From Branchiostoma floridae (taxonomy: Eukaryota > Chordata > Leptocardii > Amphioxiformes > Branchiostomatidae), in assembly GCF_000003815.2 (NCBI RefSeq), contig NC_049995.1:637920-701919 (forward strand): 64,000 nucleotides of DNA, read 5' to 3'. Within the stretch, counting starts at the first letter, position 1; every line of letters starts with the position of its first letter. The position numbers and the translations under genes are program-made. This document shows, in pieces, positions 1 to 10,929 of the stretch. The notes under the pieces were generated by a model that worked only from the letters and a program-made list of their open reading frames with translations, had not been told where the DNA came from and ran no database searches.

Positions 1-1454
1 CATAGAATGGTAGACAGGAGTATCAGGCCTACAACACGATCAGAAACTGTTGGTTAAAACCTGCTGATGAACAGATATTGTTCAGTGATAAAAAGTCGTG
101 AATACACGACTGCTATCTCAAGCATCTGAAGCCCGGGTTTCACATAGCAGAATACTGCTTCCAACTACCTGCCGACTAAGGCCCGGCCGGATAGCTTACG
201 GAAACGACAAAAATGATACGAAATGCATTTAAACACACGGAACAAAAGAAAAATGGTCAGGAGCAAAAATTGTGTTTATTTCATTCTGGTAAGGCCCCTT
301 TTCGGAAATTTGACCTTAAGGAAATTGAATTGGTAGCTGTCTGGCAAGGTATAAGCCATGACTATATTTTAGTTCCGAAGATGCCCCAAACATGCTCCAA
401 CGAGTAAAATGACTTACTCCCACGTTTGTGTTTCCTATTTATAGTAACTTATTCCAAATCACCGGGCCTCTCGCCGTGCTTTCCTGGCTGAACAATTACT
501 GGATGTCGCAAAAATAAAAATGGCTAAATTCAACGATTTTTAAGAGTAGGAGTCTTTGTATTGATAGGACAAAAGCTTGAAAGGCCTGCTCTTGAGCAAA
601 TACATCATATTTCAATCCAACCCCATCCTAATGCAAAAATGTGCTGTTTCATATCAACCTTTTGCAAAAATCGGCTTTCCCAAATCATCATTCCACTCCT
701 AAATGTTTTTTTTAATCCCAGTAATACCAGAATGGGCTCTTCCAAAACACCCCGATCAATCAATTGTTGGCTTTCACCCCTATCTATTCAAATTGGACTG
801 GTCTATTTAGTCAATTTTCCATTGCTATAGTGCTCAAGCCAGTGATACGTATTCCCGATCAATTGGCAACGAGGTAATGTTTTCACAAGTGTGAATGGAG
901 CCCTGTGGTCATATACCTTACGATCCATTCGGATGATTTGATTTTTATGCAAAGACACAGGAGCCAATACCATGCATTTTTAGTCTAATAATGGCAGAAA
1001 AATCCCCAAATTCATGTCATGTATGCCAAAAGAGAAAATATAGTGCTGTGGATACATGCTCTGCAGACCTCTATACCAAATTGCAGGCCATAGATTTCAT
1101 ACAAGGGCATAGGAATAAATAGTCTGTGAAACACAAACTCTTCTGTCCCGGGCTGTGACTGGCCCCTCCCCGCGGAGTTTGTGCTCTCTTCCCATAACCC
1201 GAGGGAACCTTTGTGGAATGTTGCAACACCAATGGTTAGGCAAGGATTTTGGTCGATCCCCTATTGCCGTGGAAACCAGCTCATTAGTATGTCTCCACAG
1301 CCCAGATGGTGGGCAGGGCTAAGGTCCCATGGGGGCAGGGGCATTCTGTGAAGTTATGTATTGGGAAAACAAAACGTTTGGGGATTTCAAGAAACACTTG
1401 GAGCAGAGTCACTACTGCCTCGAACTTATATTTTGCCTGGTTGTGAAATTTCAA
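1..1454. other. intergenic, repeat remnants only
   Basis: I see no exon with credible splice sites or coding bias here. Two stretches resemble repeats elsewhere in the window: 563-700 (entered separately), and about 945-1120, whose wording 'caggagccaa...tttttagtctaa' is an old relative of the repeat at 10131-10680. The rest is unassigned. Confidence 0.5.
563..700 (+). repeat. dispersed repeat, copy 1 (GAAAGGCC family)
   Basis: This is a diverged relative of 6045-6160 and 7568-7690. Shared wording is 'gaaaggcc', 'cttgagcaaatac', 'catatttca', then 'aatgcaaaaatg'. A further copy lies inverted at 36118-36212. No coding potential was seen, so it is probably a non-autonomous element or a LINE tail of unknown class. 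Confidence 0.5.
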
Positions 1455-1868
1455 NNNNNNNNNNNNNNNNNNNNNNNNNNNNNNNNNNNNNNNNNNNNNN
1501 NNNNNNNNNNNNNNNNNNNNNNNNNNNNNNNNNNNNNNNNNNNNNNNNNNNNNNNNNNNNNNNNNNNNNNNNNNNNNNNNNNNNNNNNNNNNNNNNNNNN
1601 NNNNNNNNNNNNNNNNNNNNNNNNNNNNNNNNNNNNNNNNNNNNNNNNNNNNNNNNNNNNNNNNNNNNNNNNNNNNNNNNNNNNNNNNNNNNNNNNNNNN
1701 NNNNNNNNNNNNNNNNNNNNNNNNNNNNNNNNNNNNNNNNNNNNNNNNNNNNNNNNNNNNNNNNNNNNNNNNNNNNNNNNNNNNNNNNNNNNNNNNNNNN
1801 NNNNNNNNNNNNNNNNNNNNNNNNNNNNNNNNNNNNNNNNNNNNNNNNNNNNNNNNNNNNNNNNNNNN
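1455..1868. other. assembly gap (414 N)
   Basis: A run of N. Its length differs from the 100-N gaps, so it may be an estimated size. Confidence 1.
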
Positions 1869-3052
1869 GTATCATTGGCAAATAAATAAAAAATAAATAA
1901 GTACGTTTCTATGATCAATGTTGGCAGAAAACTGCTGAAAAACAGTTTCACTAAAATGCGGCGTGTTGCTGTGACAATGGAGATCACCACGCCTGTCAAA
2001 CTTTCTACTGCCAGTTTCTATAAACAAACACACTTCTCAGAACCATGATATGGCCCATTGTCCCATCACCATCAAAAGTTCTGCCACAGGCATATTTATC
2101 TAGAGGAATGCTAGTCTATGAGCAATTTCTTCACATTCTTTCCTCGGTGTAACCGTTAGTTGACAATCAGAAAGATAACATTATTCTAATAGAATTGTGC
2201 ATATATTGTTGGCTGTTTGCACGGACCAAGGAGGTCAGATAGGAGGCGTGATGCTGTCTATCACCACATGACAACGCAACCCTATCCATAGCAACCAAAA
2301 GTCAGGCAGTGGTGGACTGATGACCATTGCACACATTATCCATTTATGGAAAACCCAGTTCCCCTGACTTAGAGCTATTCTACATCAAACTTCTAGCAGG
2401 CCGGTGGATGTTGGGCGGGCTGCTATAAGCGAGATTTAATCAGGCTAAGGAATAGAAATACAATTGTAGTAAAAATGGCAAAATATCACAAAATGCATCA
2501 TTTTGTAGTGATGTATGCAAAAGGAGTAAATAGTGTCATGTGCACCTCTGTACTATATTTCAGATAACTGGATTGCAATTATACCAGGCCATTAACGCGC
2601 CTGAAATATATATTTTTGGTCTAAAATGAAATAAAAAAACCTTCAGTCTTCGGCTAATGCAGCCAAACACCAGCGGACCGAGCCGAACACCAACCAACCC
2701 CAAATCATTCCAAATTATATTCAGGAGAAGGTTGGAAGGCCACGTTCTACTAAGTGCAAACGGGGCTTGACCGTTTCCAAAAATCATAAACAGTTCCTTA
2801 GGTGACTTTCGTTTGGGGTATACATTTGATCATACATTATGTCTATAGCATTCATTGACGTATAGTATCATATCAAGATACTGGTATCAGATATGCATAT
2901 AATGGCCAATTTTAGAAAAGAGGATGGTAATGATTATGATGTTAATGATTAGAAATAATAATGGATAAGAAACATGTCGCTTAGCCTTTTTATTGGAGAT
3001 GTCTATCGCCAAAAAAATACTTATGAGAGAAAAAAACAGTGACACATCTCAC
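1869..3052. other. intergenic, nothing recognised
   Basis: No supported exon. About 2440-2640 has the 'caggccatt...ttttggtctaaaatg' wording of the repeat family at 10131-10680. Any downstream exon of the candidate exon at 3053-3203 would be expected in this direction, but none was convincing. Confidence 0.4.
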
Positions 3053-3203
3053 CTGACATGGCGGTATCGGCCTCTTCGCTTTGTAGCACGGATCTCCTCG
3101 TTTGTACCCAGTCCCGAAACAGCCGTTCATCAGAGTACCGCCCATCCCCACGGGGTAAGAAAATGCCGGTGGTGGGGACATGTCGTCTTTTTCGTTCTGC
3201 TTT
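3053..3203 (-). CDS. candidate coding exon, unknown product
   Basis: The minus strand shows a strong acceptor (TATTCTATTTCAG, ending at 3204) and a good donor (TGTCAG|GTGAGATG, at 3053/3052), 151 nt apart. One frame contains ATG at 3181 and reads MSPPPAFSYPVGMGG and onward to PIPPCQ, ending in phase 0, with three Cys, four Pro-rich positions and many Gly. A second frame is also open, so the frame choice is an inference from the ATG and composition. No family is recognised. It lies 2.1 kb downstream of gene 1 on the same strand, but gene 1 has its own stop, so this is more likely the first coding exon of another minus-strand gene whose continuation is in the gap or outside the window. Confidence 0.4.
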
Positions 3204-3693
3204 CTGAAATAGAATATTCGTAGTTTTTGTAGATTGTAGATTTCTTCTCATTGTAATTTACCTTGTGATCAAATTTCTATTTTTCTACATATAATTGACC
3301 TATACAGAGGTTATCAGCCCACTAAGCCACGGAGAAATCAACTTTTCTACCTGAAAGCTTTATAACCTAGCAGAGAGTTTCATTCTATAAATAATGTATG
3401 CTGATTTACTAACGTAGTCGGCAAAAATCTACTGCAGTGCCAGTGGGCTATATTGTTGTTATCTTTGGAAGAGAATAAGTCAAGTAGGGGTTTTTGGATT
3501 TGCATTTGTTTTGGTATGTACATACCTCAGCTGATGATTAAAATCCTGAAATATATTGTTTGCAAATTGGGTCTCATTTACATGATAATTGAGACGAATC
3601 TGTAAATCCAGAAATCGACCTCTTTTCCGGACACTCAGTGCTCATTGCCTGACCACATCTGTGCACCAGACTCGTGTAGCTAATGACAGATTT

Positions 3694-3729
3694 GTGTCAG
3701 CAAAATATTGATGTTATTTTTGCTGACAC
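3694..3729. repeat. short inverted repeat (hairpin)
   Basis: The arms GTGTCAGCAAAA and TTTTGCTGACAC pair over 12 bp with a loop of about 12 nt. It may be a remnant of a small inverted-repeat element. Confidence 0.6.
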
Positions 3730-4473
3730 GTTGTTTATTAGTTTTGACTTCTTAAGTGCCACGTTCTTTGTGAACTATCTTGTTCAGGCACAAGTGCATG
3801 ATAGGAAGGGTTGGGAAAATGAAGGTCAAGTTCGATAATGGTTGAAAGTTGCCGTACTAGCACTAAAAACTGGAGGTAAAGTTTCCCGCAAGTGACAAGT
3901 TACTAAGATTTTAGTATTGGATTGGTCTTGGAAATAAAATTAAATGGTGAACAGATATATGTCTACAGACATCATTCTACATTATACAATGTAGTATATA
4001 CTGCTTAACCTTGTTTATTTGGTGAGGGTATGTGTTCGGGGAACTCTAGTTTTGTTTAAAATGAGGTCTTTCTATCATCAGTTCCGTATGGGGCTGTCAT
4101 CAACTCCCCTATTGTTTGTAACCTGTTCATATAACAATTGTGACAATACCCCAATGATCCAAGCCCCCGACTCCCCTTTATACCTCTGTTACGCTTTTTG
4201 ACGACCTTCGCAATCGCTGAAAGGTCGGTCAGTTCTAAGATCGACAGAGTGGCGAGCGTATCTTTGGCCTAAAAACCTTACATTGAGCAAAGCCTACCAT
4301 AACATGGCTCCCAGAATGCTCATGATCAGGTATGACATAACTTTTTCCGAAAGAGGGCAATAGCTATATAGTTTGATGTCTTAGTTGTGCAAATCATTCT
4401 TTCCGTTTAATAGCCCGCACGGAGAAGAATAGAAAAGATCACAGAAAAGTTATTGAGCGTCTTGGAGGAGACG

Positions 4474-4668
4474 NNNNNNNNNNNNNNNNNNNNNNNNNNN
4501 NNNNNNNNNNNNNNNNNNNNNNNNNNNNNNNNNNNNNNNNNNNNNNNNNNNNNNNNNNNNNNNNNNNNNNNNNNNNNNNNNNNNNNNNNNNNNNNNNNNN
4601 NNNNNNNNNNNNNNNNNNNNNNNNNNNNNNNNNNNNNNNNNNNNNNNNNNNNNNNNNNNNNNNNNNNN
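4474..4668. other. assembly gap (195 N)
   Basis: A run of N in the 3' flank of gene 1. Confidence 1.
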
Positions 4669-5298
4669 TACCGAAAATGTCTTTCAGAGCTCGTAAACAA
4701 AAAGATCGAGACTTCGCAGACGTTCGATCCATTTCCACACATTGTGACAAGGGTATTGCCACAACGATATCAAAAAGGCAATGCGGATCACTAAAAGCCC
4801 ACCTCGATAGTAGACATAAGGCCACGGTAGAAAATCATGACCGACCCTTATATCATAAATTCTACCTTATCTGAGCACTGTTACAATGATAAGAATAACG
4901 ATTCCTTAGATATAACAATATCTTTAAAGAAGGTGCTTTAATTATCCACATCAGCACTAACCGTTCCATATAGGTCTGACACTATTATTACGAAACCTAA
5001 AGAGAATAAGCAGAGAACGACCACATATATCAAAATTTCTTTAGGTGTGGCTATTATAAAGCCACATACACTAGAAACCACAATCAACATGATCCACGAG
5101 ACAAAGGAAATGACTGGCTGTCTCGTTGTACGTCGAGCATCCGTCAGAAGCCCTACATATAGTTAAAGTTCGGCACATAAGACATCAAAACATGTTTTAA
5201 AACAACTCTTATACTGAAAGTACACTCAAGAATGTATGCAGCATTAACTCTTTAACGAGATCTTTCTGGAAATTATGGATCATTCTGTAAAATTTTGC

Positions 5299-5400
5299 TT
5301 ACTTGGGACTTTTTTGGACGTCCACCTTCATTTTCATTCCTGGTGGAGCAAACAAGTCGTCCTGGACCATGCCCTTCTGTTCAACAAAATCTATTTCAGC
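5299..5400 (-). CDS. gene 1 exon 5 (terminal), secreted precursor
   Basis: The acceptor is TATTTTTCAG|GCTGAA. It reads 33 codons from AEIDFVEQKG to QKSPK, then TAA at 5301-5299. The frame follows directly from exon 4 (phase 0). The segment is charged, and its end is lysine-rich (MKMKVDVQKSPK). The stop lies inside a donor-like string (AAGTAAGC), so a rarer isoform spliced past it cannot be excluded. Confidence 0.7.
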   Translation of the reverse strand, partial: AEIDFVEQKGMVQDDLFAPPGMKMKVDVQKSPK

Positions 5401-5748
5401 CTGAAAAATAAAGTAAAGATATTAGCGTTTATAATAAATTATACATATTTGGCAAACACATAGAAAGCTCTCTTTAGTACATTGTGTCATTAGACTTTAA
5501 ATGTTGTCCATTGAATATCTGCGTGTTGCCTGTTTCGAAAACAGTATGTTTAGACACGTACACAGTTACTCTAACCCTAAATCTAAATGCCTCCCATCAA
5601 AGCATGTACCTGGTGCCACCCAAATAACAAGCCACATGTTTACTTGCGAAAGAACTCGAAACCCAACTTTTTCTACTTAGGAATTCATAAAGATTTGCAA
5701 ATATACATGGAAAATTATTTAGATTATTTTTAGGGAGTACAATTGTAC

Positions 5749-5888
5749 CTTCATTTCTCCGGTTCCACCGGCAGAAGGAGCTGCTTTCTTTGCACCAGCT
5801 GGGTCCGGTTTCTTTCCACTAGCTGAGCCCACTGTCTGTCCGCCAGCTGATCCCCCGGTCTGTCCACTAGCTGAGTCCCCTTTTTTAA
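5749..5888 (-). CDS. gene 1 exon 4, 8-residue repeats
   Basis: The acceptor is TTTCATGCTACAG|TT and the donor ATGAAG|GTACAA. It encodes 46 full codons. Residues 180-211 of the precursor are four imperfect 8-mers (GDSASGQT, GGSAGGQT, VGSASGKK, PDPAGAKK), encoded by 24-bp tandem units. The composition is Gly/Ser/Ala/Lys, predicting a flexible or disordered linker. It enters in phase 1 from exon 3 and leaves in phase 0. Confidence 0.72.
5749..5888 (-). repeat. 24-bp tandem repeat inside coding exon
   Basis: Four to five 24-bp units (GGGGACTCAGCTAGTGGACA-like, core TCAGCTAGTGGA) encode the 8-residue repeats. Copy number could vary between alleles. Confidence 0.65.
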
Positions 5889-6044
5889 CTGTAGCATGAA
5901 AAATATGAAGTGGTAACATTACATTCAACTATCAGCTAAATTTATATTTATATATTTCTATGGAGAAGAGGCAAATTTTGATTGGCAATGTTCTTTTAGA
6001 TACAAAGCAACTGTTACAGTAGTTTGTTTTGATGAACTTTTTAT

Positions 6045-6160
6045 AACCTAGAAAGGCCGACATTTGCTTAAGCGCAAATACCACATACTTCAGCCATCTC
6101 CCTTCCCATAGAACAATAGACTGTTTCAAAATCGCTCATGTGCGATAATGGAACACTTCT
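6045..6160 (+). repeat. dispersed repeat, copy 2 (GAAAGGCC family)
   Basis: It begins 'ctagaaaggccgacatttgc' and closely matches 7568-7690 in the same orientation (about 80% by eye over 110 bp). Related copies lie at 563-700 and, inverted, 36118-36212. Confidence 0.65.
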
Positions 6161-6639
6161 GTCTAAAATACATCTAACTACTAATCGCACTTATGACAAA
6201 ATATGAATCGTTACAAAATCCCCCTGAAATAATGGACCCCTTCAGTGCACCCCATGTAAAAAGTTATAAAAGACCAGTCGAAAAACACTTCCGCTTAAAA
6301 ATAGAATTTTGAATTATCACCGTCCAAAACTGAATTAAAAGAAATCTCCTTTGTGCAAAATGGGCTCTTCTTGTGAGACCCCTATGTTATTTAGAGCCAT
6401 CCAAAATATTTTCACTTAAGTAGGACTTTGACATAATCCCCCAAGTCCAAAAAAATTAATTTTCAACAAATGCCACCTCCGTGTAATAATGGACTCATCC
6501 AGCATGCCCCATGTAAAATTTAAAATAAAAAGTCCTACTAAAACATGGGCTTTTGTATAAACCATCCAGTCCAAACTTGCATTCTTGGAATCTTCCAGAT
6601 TAAACCATGCTCGCTGATTGGCTGCCAAATCCTCCACAG

Positions 6640-7390
6640 GAAATACTTAACAACATCGGCTACTCATACATCTGGAATACCGACAACGACTATTCCTGTG
6701 CATTGTAAAGGAAAAGGCTGAATGACATTTGCATTCAAACTTTCTTTCACAAGTTATCCTTAGACAAAGAAAAACTTAGATTTTACAAGAAGGTAAAACA
6801 TCAAACGATATGGAAAACTACTTCTACCATAGCAAATTTAAATTCCGCTCAGCAATATGTAAGTTCAGAATTAGCTCGCACCCATTAGAAATAGAGAAAG
6901 GAATATGTAAAAAGCTACCTGCTCAAGAAAGAATCTGTAAGCAGTGCACAGCGAATGCAGTGGAAAATAAAACACATTTCATCTGTGAATGTCTCCGATT
7001 CGATGCTGAAAGAACCATACTGTTTAAAAGAGTGTCAGAAATCACGCCAATCTTTTAATTACAAAAAAAACACAGAAGACACACCTTCTGCTAAGATCAT
7101 CGAATCAATCTATCACAGAAAATGTGGGACATTTCATTTTCAACTGTTTTCAAAAAAGAAGTCAACCCCGAAATAGCAATGTATGTTTTAGAATCGTATT
7201 CGATATTCTGTATGTACTGGTACATACAATCAGTTAATCTTTGTATGTTAGAATCTAGATTATTTACTCCATTTCAATCACTTCATGTATTTGATTTTGT
7301 TTGTGATTTTGTTCACTTGCAATTAGCTCCGTGAGTTTGCAATAAAGCATTATTGTTATAATTATTATTGTTATTGATTCAGGGTAGGTT
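6640..7390 (+). mobile_element. LINE 3' end, degenerate
   Basis: Plus-strand translation gives the C-terminal tail of a jockey/CR1-type non-LTR retrotransposon ORF2 in broken frames. Around 6650 it reads 'NNIGYSYIWNTD'. From 6810 to 7058 it is open and reads 'FRSAICKFRISSHPLEIEKG', then 'ERICKQCTANAVENKTHFIC', the usual R-I-S-S-H-x-L-E-I-E and C-x2-C-x-H-x-C tail. AATAAA at about 7340 and an attattattg-rich tail to about 7380 look like the element's 3' terminus. Confidence 0.75.
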
Positions 7391-7567
7391 AGGGTAGGTA
7401 GCGAATTTAATTACATCACAGACATGAGCAGGCCTGCACCAGTAAGGTTGGGGTCATCAACCTTGAGAAAATAGCCCCAAAATTTCCAAACGAAACCATT
7501 TTGAAGTGGTTCATACCAATGATATACATGGGTCATTTGAATGAATATATAGTGCACCGCTTTAACA

Positions 7568-7690
7568 ACTAGAAAGGCCGACATTTGCTTAAGAGCAAAT
7601 ACAGCATATTTCAGCCATACCCCTTCCCACGCAACATTGGACTGTTCCAAATCACCCCTGCGCAAAAATGGAACATCCTCTTAACAGTAC
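7568..7690 (+). repeat. dispersed repeat, copy 3 (GAAAGGCC family)
   Basis: This is a direct relative of 6045-6160 ('ctagaaaggccgacatttgc', then 'ggactgttccaaatc' and 'aatggaaca'). Confidence 0.65.
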
Positions 7691-7804
7691 ATTATCCCCC
7701 ACAGTGGACTGGTATTGTGAATTGATTCCAGGTAAAAACAGAGCTTGCTTCTATTTTTCAGAAAATGACAATAATCACACCTTCCATTCAGAAAATTTTC
7801 ATCA

Positions 7805-7854
7805 TGACTGAAAATTGTTGAATGACTTCATGTAATGTCATTAACAATTTTCAG
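7805..7854. repeat. 50-nt near-perfect hairpin
   Basis: The left arm ACTGAAAATTGTTGAATGAC pairs with the right arm GTCATTAACAATTTTCAGTA with one bulge, leaving a 10-nt loop. It is slightly short for a typical miRNA precursor and may be a tiny inverted-repeat element. Confidence 0.6.
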
Positions 7855-8158
7855 TACGATATTACTAGGTGTAAGTCTAAAAAAGTATAAGCTCCCGGTG
7901 ATGTGGGTACATTTACTACCCGGTATTGCAGTGAACTTTTTTTATTCAAGTAGGGCATACGATTTAATAATTATCAAGCAGGTGCAGGTACTGTAGGGCG
8001 TTTGTTTTCTTCAAGCTGTTAAACTGTTTTACTTTGTATGCAATCAGCCATCGAGCCTATTCTTATTTTAGTTTAACAACTCAGTCCCGCCAGACCAGGA
8101 AGATACGATTGAACCTTGTTCGAGGATTTATTTTCGTCTGTCTGGTCAGTCTGTTCAT

Positions 8159-8211
8159 ACCCTGGCGCTGAGAGTGTTTTATTGGGCTGAAACTCTGGCA
8201 GTTTAAAGTTA
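8159..8211 (+). repeat. 53-bp sequence shared with the right end of the 58191-59041 element
   Basis: 'ccctggcgctgagagtg' and 'ggctgaaactctggcagttt' match 58992-59041 nearly base for base. It is probably a terminal fragment of the same MITE family. Confidence 0.6.
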
Positions 8212-8815
8212 CTTACAATTTAAATGTTCAAAGTTTATGTCAAACAACAACAGCACTAGGAAATGTGGCCACTATAGACAGGTGGTCACTATAGAGAAAA
8301 TTTGGATCTATTGACTAGGAGCCATACGTTACACATGATTTCAGTACACTGATCATTAATCATATAAACATTGCACAGGTAAGCCAATTGTTTAGATGTG
8401 CAATTAAGTTCAAATAATTCTGAAGAGAAATATTGATGAGAAAATAATCATTCTCGCCACTGTCTAACTTATAATTACGTATCAAAACTAAACGCAGATT
8501 TTCTAACTAACGCACCTTTCGCCGACTTCATCAAAGGACCGCCGGCTATCAATCAAACACGGCTGTTGATTAGACTTAGAGTTTCAAACAGTCATGTGCT
8601 GTGTTCCAGTTGACAGCGAACTTCATGCTACGTGATGTTTTACATTGCTTGGACCTTCTTTCCTACAGCGGTGCTTCTACAAAATATTTAGACTGTAACA
8701 CTGAGTCCCACATGTTTTATAGAATAGAATTTGACGCAGAATAGCGTTTTTTGCTGGGTATTTTTCTTGAAACATGTCCGTGGGAATATCAGCGAGGCGG
8801 CGACGTAGGGATATC

Positions 8816-9545
8816 AGACCGTCAACAAAAGTCGCACGGCGGCTAACGGCGCAGCGAAGATACTAGCGCTATAAATAAGCGCTTCAACTAAGGATGGCAA
8901 CCCGTACAATATTTTTGTATACTGTTGAGCTAAGTAAAGTTTGTTGTTTATGAGGTTTTAGTTGTCTTTGAAGCTTTGACCCGAAATATTTTAAAGTCAA
9001 ACTGCTGAAGAGAAGTAAGTGACTGCTACGATTATCGTAGATATGGCCCTAAAAAAACTGATAAAAGAAGCCTTCTCAATAGTCTAAAATGCAAGAGCTT
9101 CCGGGGGGGGGGGCTTCGCCTACCTGGGTCCCCCCCACAGTGGCCCTGCCCCTGGACCCCGCCAGGGACATTCGGCGGCCCCCGGACGTCCGACGCTTTG
9201 AAAAAATCCTGGCGAGAAGTCTGTACGGCCTGAGTCTTCCAGTTAACGTATTGTGTGGTCCCGCTTATGAATATTAATTAGCCTTCGCTTTCCTCTTCGC
9301 TGATTGGCTGAACCATTAATTGAATTAACTCTTCCTGCCGGCTAGACGCAGGTGCAGATGTCGGCTCTGTGGGGTGAACGTCCGAAAGGTCATGGCATGG
9401 AGAACGAAAGAAAACCAATTTCCCCTAAAAAAGTGCTGTAATTAAGCCTTTTACAGTACTTTATGCGAACAATTTTACTTGGATCATTTTACCAACTATC
9501 TTATGCCTATCTATACCAAATGTTACTCATACCAGGGTACAGGGG
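8816..9545 (+). repeat. tandem duplication, copy A
   Basis: It matches 9565-10167 in order and orientation: 'gtcgcacgg', 'taacggcgcagcgaa', 'gaagagaagt', 'tgaatattaattagcc', 'cttcgctgattggct'. It carries an extra G/C-rich block at 9100-9230 that copy B lacks. No coding frame is convincing. Confidence 0.7.
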
Positions 9546-9564
9546 TGAAAAATATACCGTTATA

Positions 9565-10167
9565 AGACCGTGAACAACAGTCGCACGGAGCTAACAGCGC
9601 AGCGAAAATACCATCGCTAGCGTTTCAACTTCGGATAACAAGTTATAAGTACTGTTGAACTCAGTAATGTTAAAGTTTGTTTTTAGTTGCCTTTGACGGT
9701 TTGACCTGAAATAGTGTTACGCTAAACTCCTGAAGAGAAGTTAAGTGACTGCTGCGATTATCATAGATATGCCCCTAAGAACTGATACAATATAAAGCCT
9801 TCTGAATAGTCTAAAATGCGAGAGCCTTAGGCGGGCTTCGCTCCCCCTGGCGGGAACACTGCTATATACGGGATCATGAGGCCCCGCTTATGAATATTAA
9901 TTAGCCTTTGGCCTCCTCTTCGCTGATTGGCTAGGTCTTTGATTCAATTAACTCTCCGGCTGACGCGCACAGGTATGGCTCTGTGCGGGGTCACGGAAGG
10001 TCACGTCAGGAGGCCAAAAGAAAACAAATTTCCCCTCAGAAAAGTGCCAAAATTAATCATTTTAAAGTTGTTTATGTCAAAAATTTTACTTGAATCTTGT
10101 TACCAAGTATCTAATGCCTATCTATACAAAATTTCAGGTCATTTAATTGTAATACCAGGGTACAGGA
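9565..10167 (+). repeat. tandem duplication, copy B
   Basis: A direct repeat of 8816-9545, about 80% alike by eye, running straight into the 163-bp array at its right end. Confidence 0.7.
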
Positions 10168-10680
10168 GCCAAAAGTGTCCTTTTTTGGTCAAAAATTGGC
10201 CAAAAATCGCAAAAATAAGCATTATGTTGCACTGTACACCAAAAGTGTTATTGAATTTATATGAAGGGATTATCAAGGCACATCTCTGTCAAATTTCAGC
10301 TCATTCGGTTGCAATACCAAGGTACAGGAGCCAAAAGTGTCCTTTTTTGGTCAAAAATTGGTCAAAAAATCGCAAAAATAAGCATTTTGTTGTACTGTAC
10401 ACCAAAAGTGTTATTGGATTTATATGGGGGCATTATCAAGGCACATCTCTGTCAAATTTCAGCTCATTTGGTTGTAATACCAGGGTACAGGGGCCAAAAG
10501 TGTCCCTTTTTGGTCAAAAATTGGTCAAAAAATCGCAAAAATAAGCATTTTGTTGTACTGTACACCAAAATTGTTATCGAATTTATATGGGGGCATTATC
10601 AAGGCACATCTCTGTCAAATTTCAGCTCATTTAGTTGTAATACCAGGGTACAGGGGCCAAAATATACAGTTTTGGTCTAA
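10131..10680 (+). repeat. 163-bp tandem repeat, about 3.4 copies
   Basis: The phrase 'caaggcacatctctgtcaaa' starts at 10274, 10437 and 10600, exactly 163 bp apart. A more diverged first unit begins near 10131. Each unit reads on through 'taccagggtacagg', 'tttttggtcaaaaattgg' and 'tgtactgtacaccaaaa'. The units keep one another's frame by chance only. Confidence 0.9.
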
Positions 10681-10915
10681 AATTGACCAAAAAATCTCAA
10701 TAAAATCATTTTAGAGGCAGATATGAAAATACTGAGAACAAAAGCATCAAGGTATTGGCCCATTCTACCCCTGTGCCAAATTTCAGGTCATTCGGTCCAG
10801 GAACGGCGGAGATGAATCACTTTGAAGATTTGACAGGAGAAAGAAAGAAGAAGAAGAAGAAACATTACGAATACAATATATTTCACCATACTATGTATGG
10901 CTGAAATATAATGAG
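10681..10915 (+). repeat. repeat family ending in a small hairpin, copy 1
   Basis: 'ccaggaacggcggagatgaa', then an A/G-rich tail, then 'ccatac tat gtatgg' form the right part. It is homologous to 11160-11345. Confidence 0.65.
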
Positions 10916-10929
10916 GGTACCCCTGTAAA

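Larger units (their letters stand above)
3204..5298. other. intergenic and 3' flank of gene 1
   Basis: No further exon is seen. It holds a short hairpin at 3694-3729 and a gap at 4474-4668. A minus-strand ATTAAA at 4942-4937, 357 nt past the gene 1 stop, is the nearest plausible polyadenylation signal. Confidence 0.4.

Noticed and set aside
1329-1999. Open frames running through the N gap.
   Set aside because: Their length is an artefact of N being read through. The flanking real sequence has no coding signal.
5299-5301. TAA stop of gene 1 exon 5 considered as a splice donor (CAA|GTAAGC).
   Set aside because: The stop is in frame, and the donor context is weaker than a normal AG|GT site. 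It is kept as a minor possibility only.
9927-10680. Long overlapping open frames across the 163-bp array.
   Set aside because: They exist because the repeat unit lacks stops in some frames. 163 is not a multiple of 3, so the same unit is read in different frames, which argues against coding.
10840-10862. Regular short repeats considered as a CRISPR-like array.
   Set aside because: It is a simple GAA-rich tract. There are no conserved repeat-spacer units anywhere in the window.
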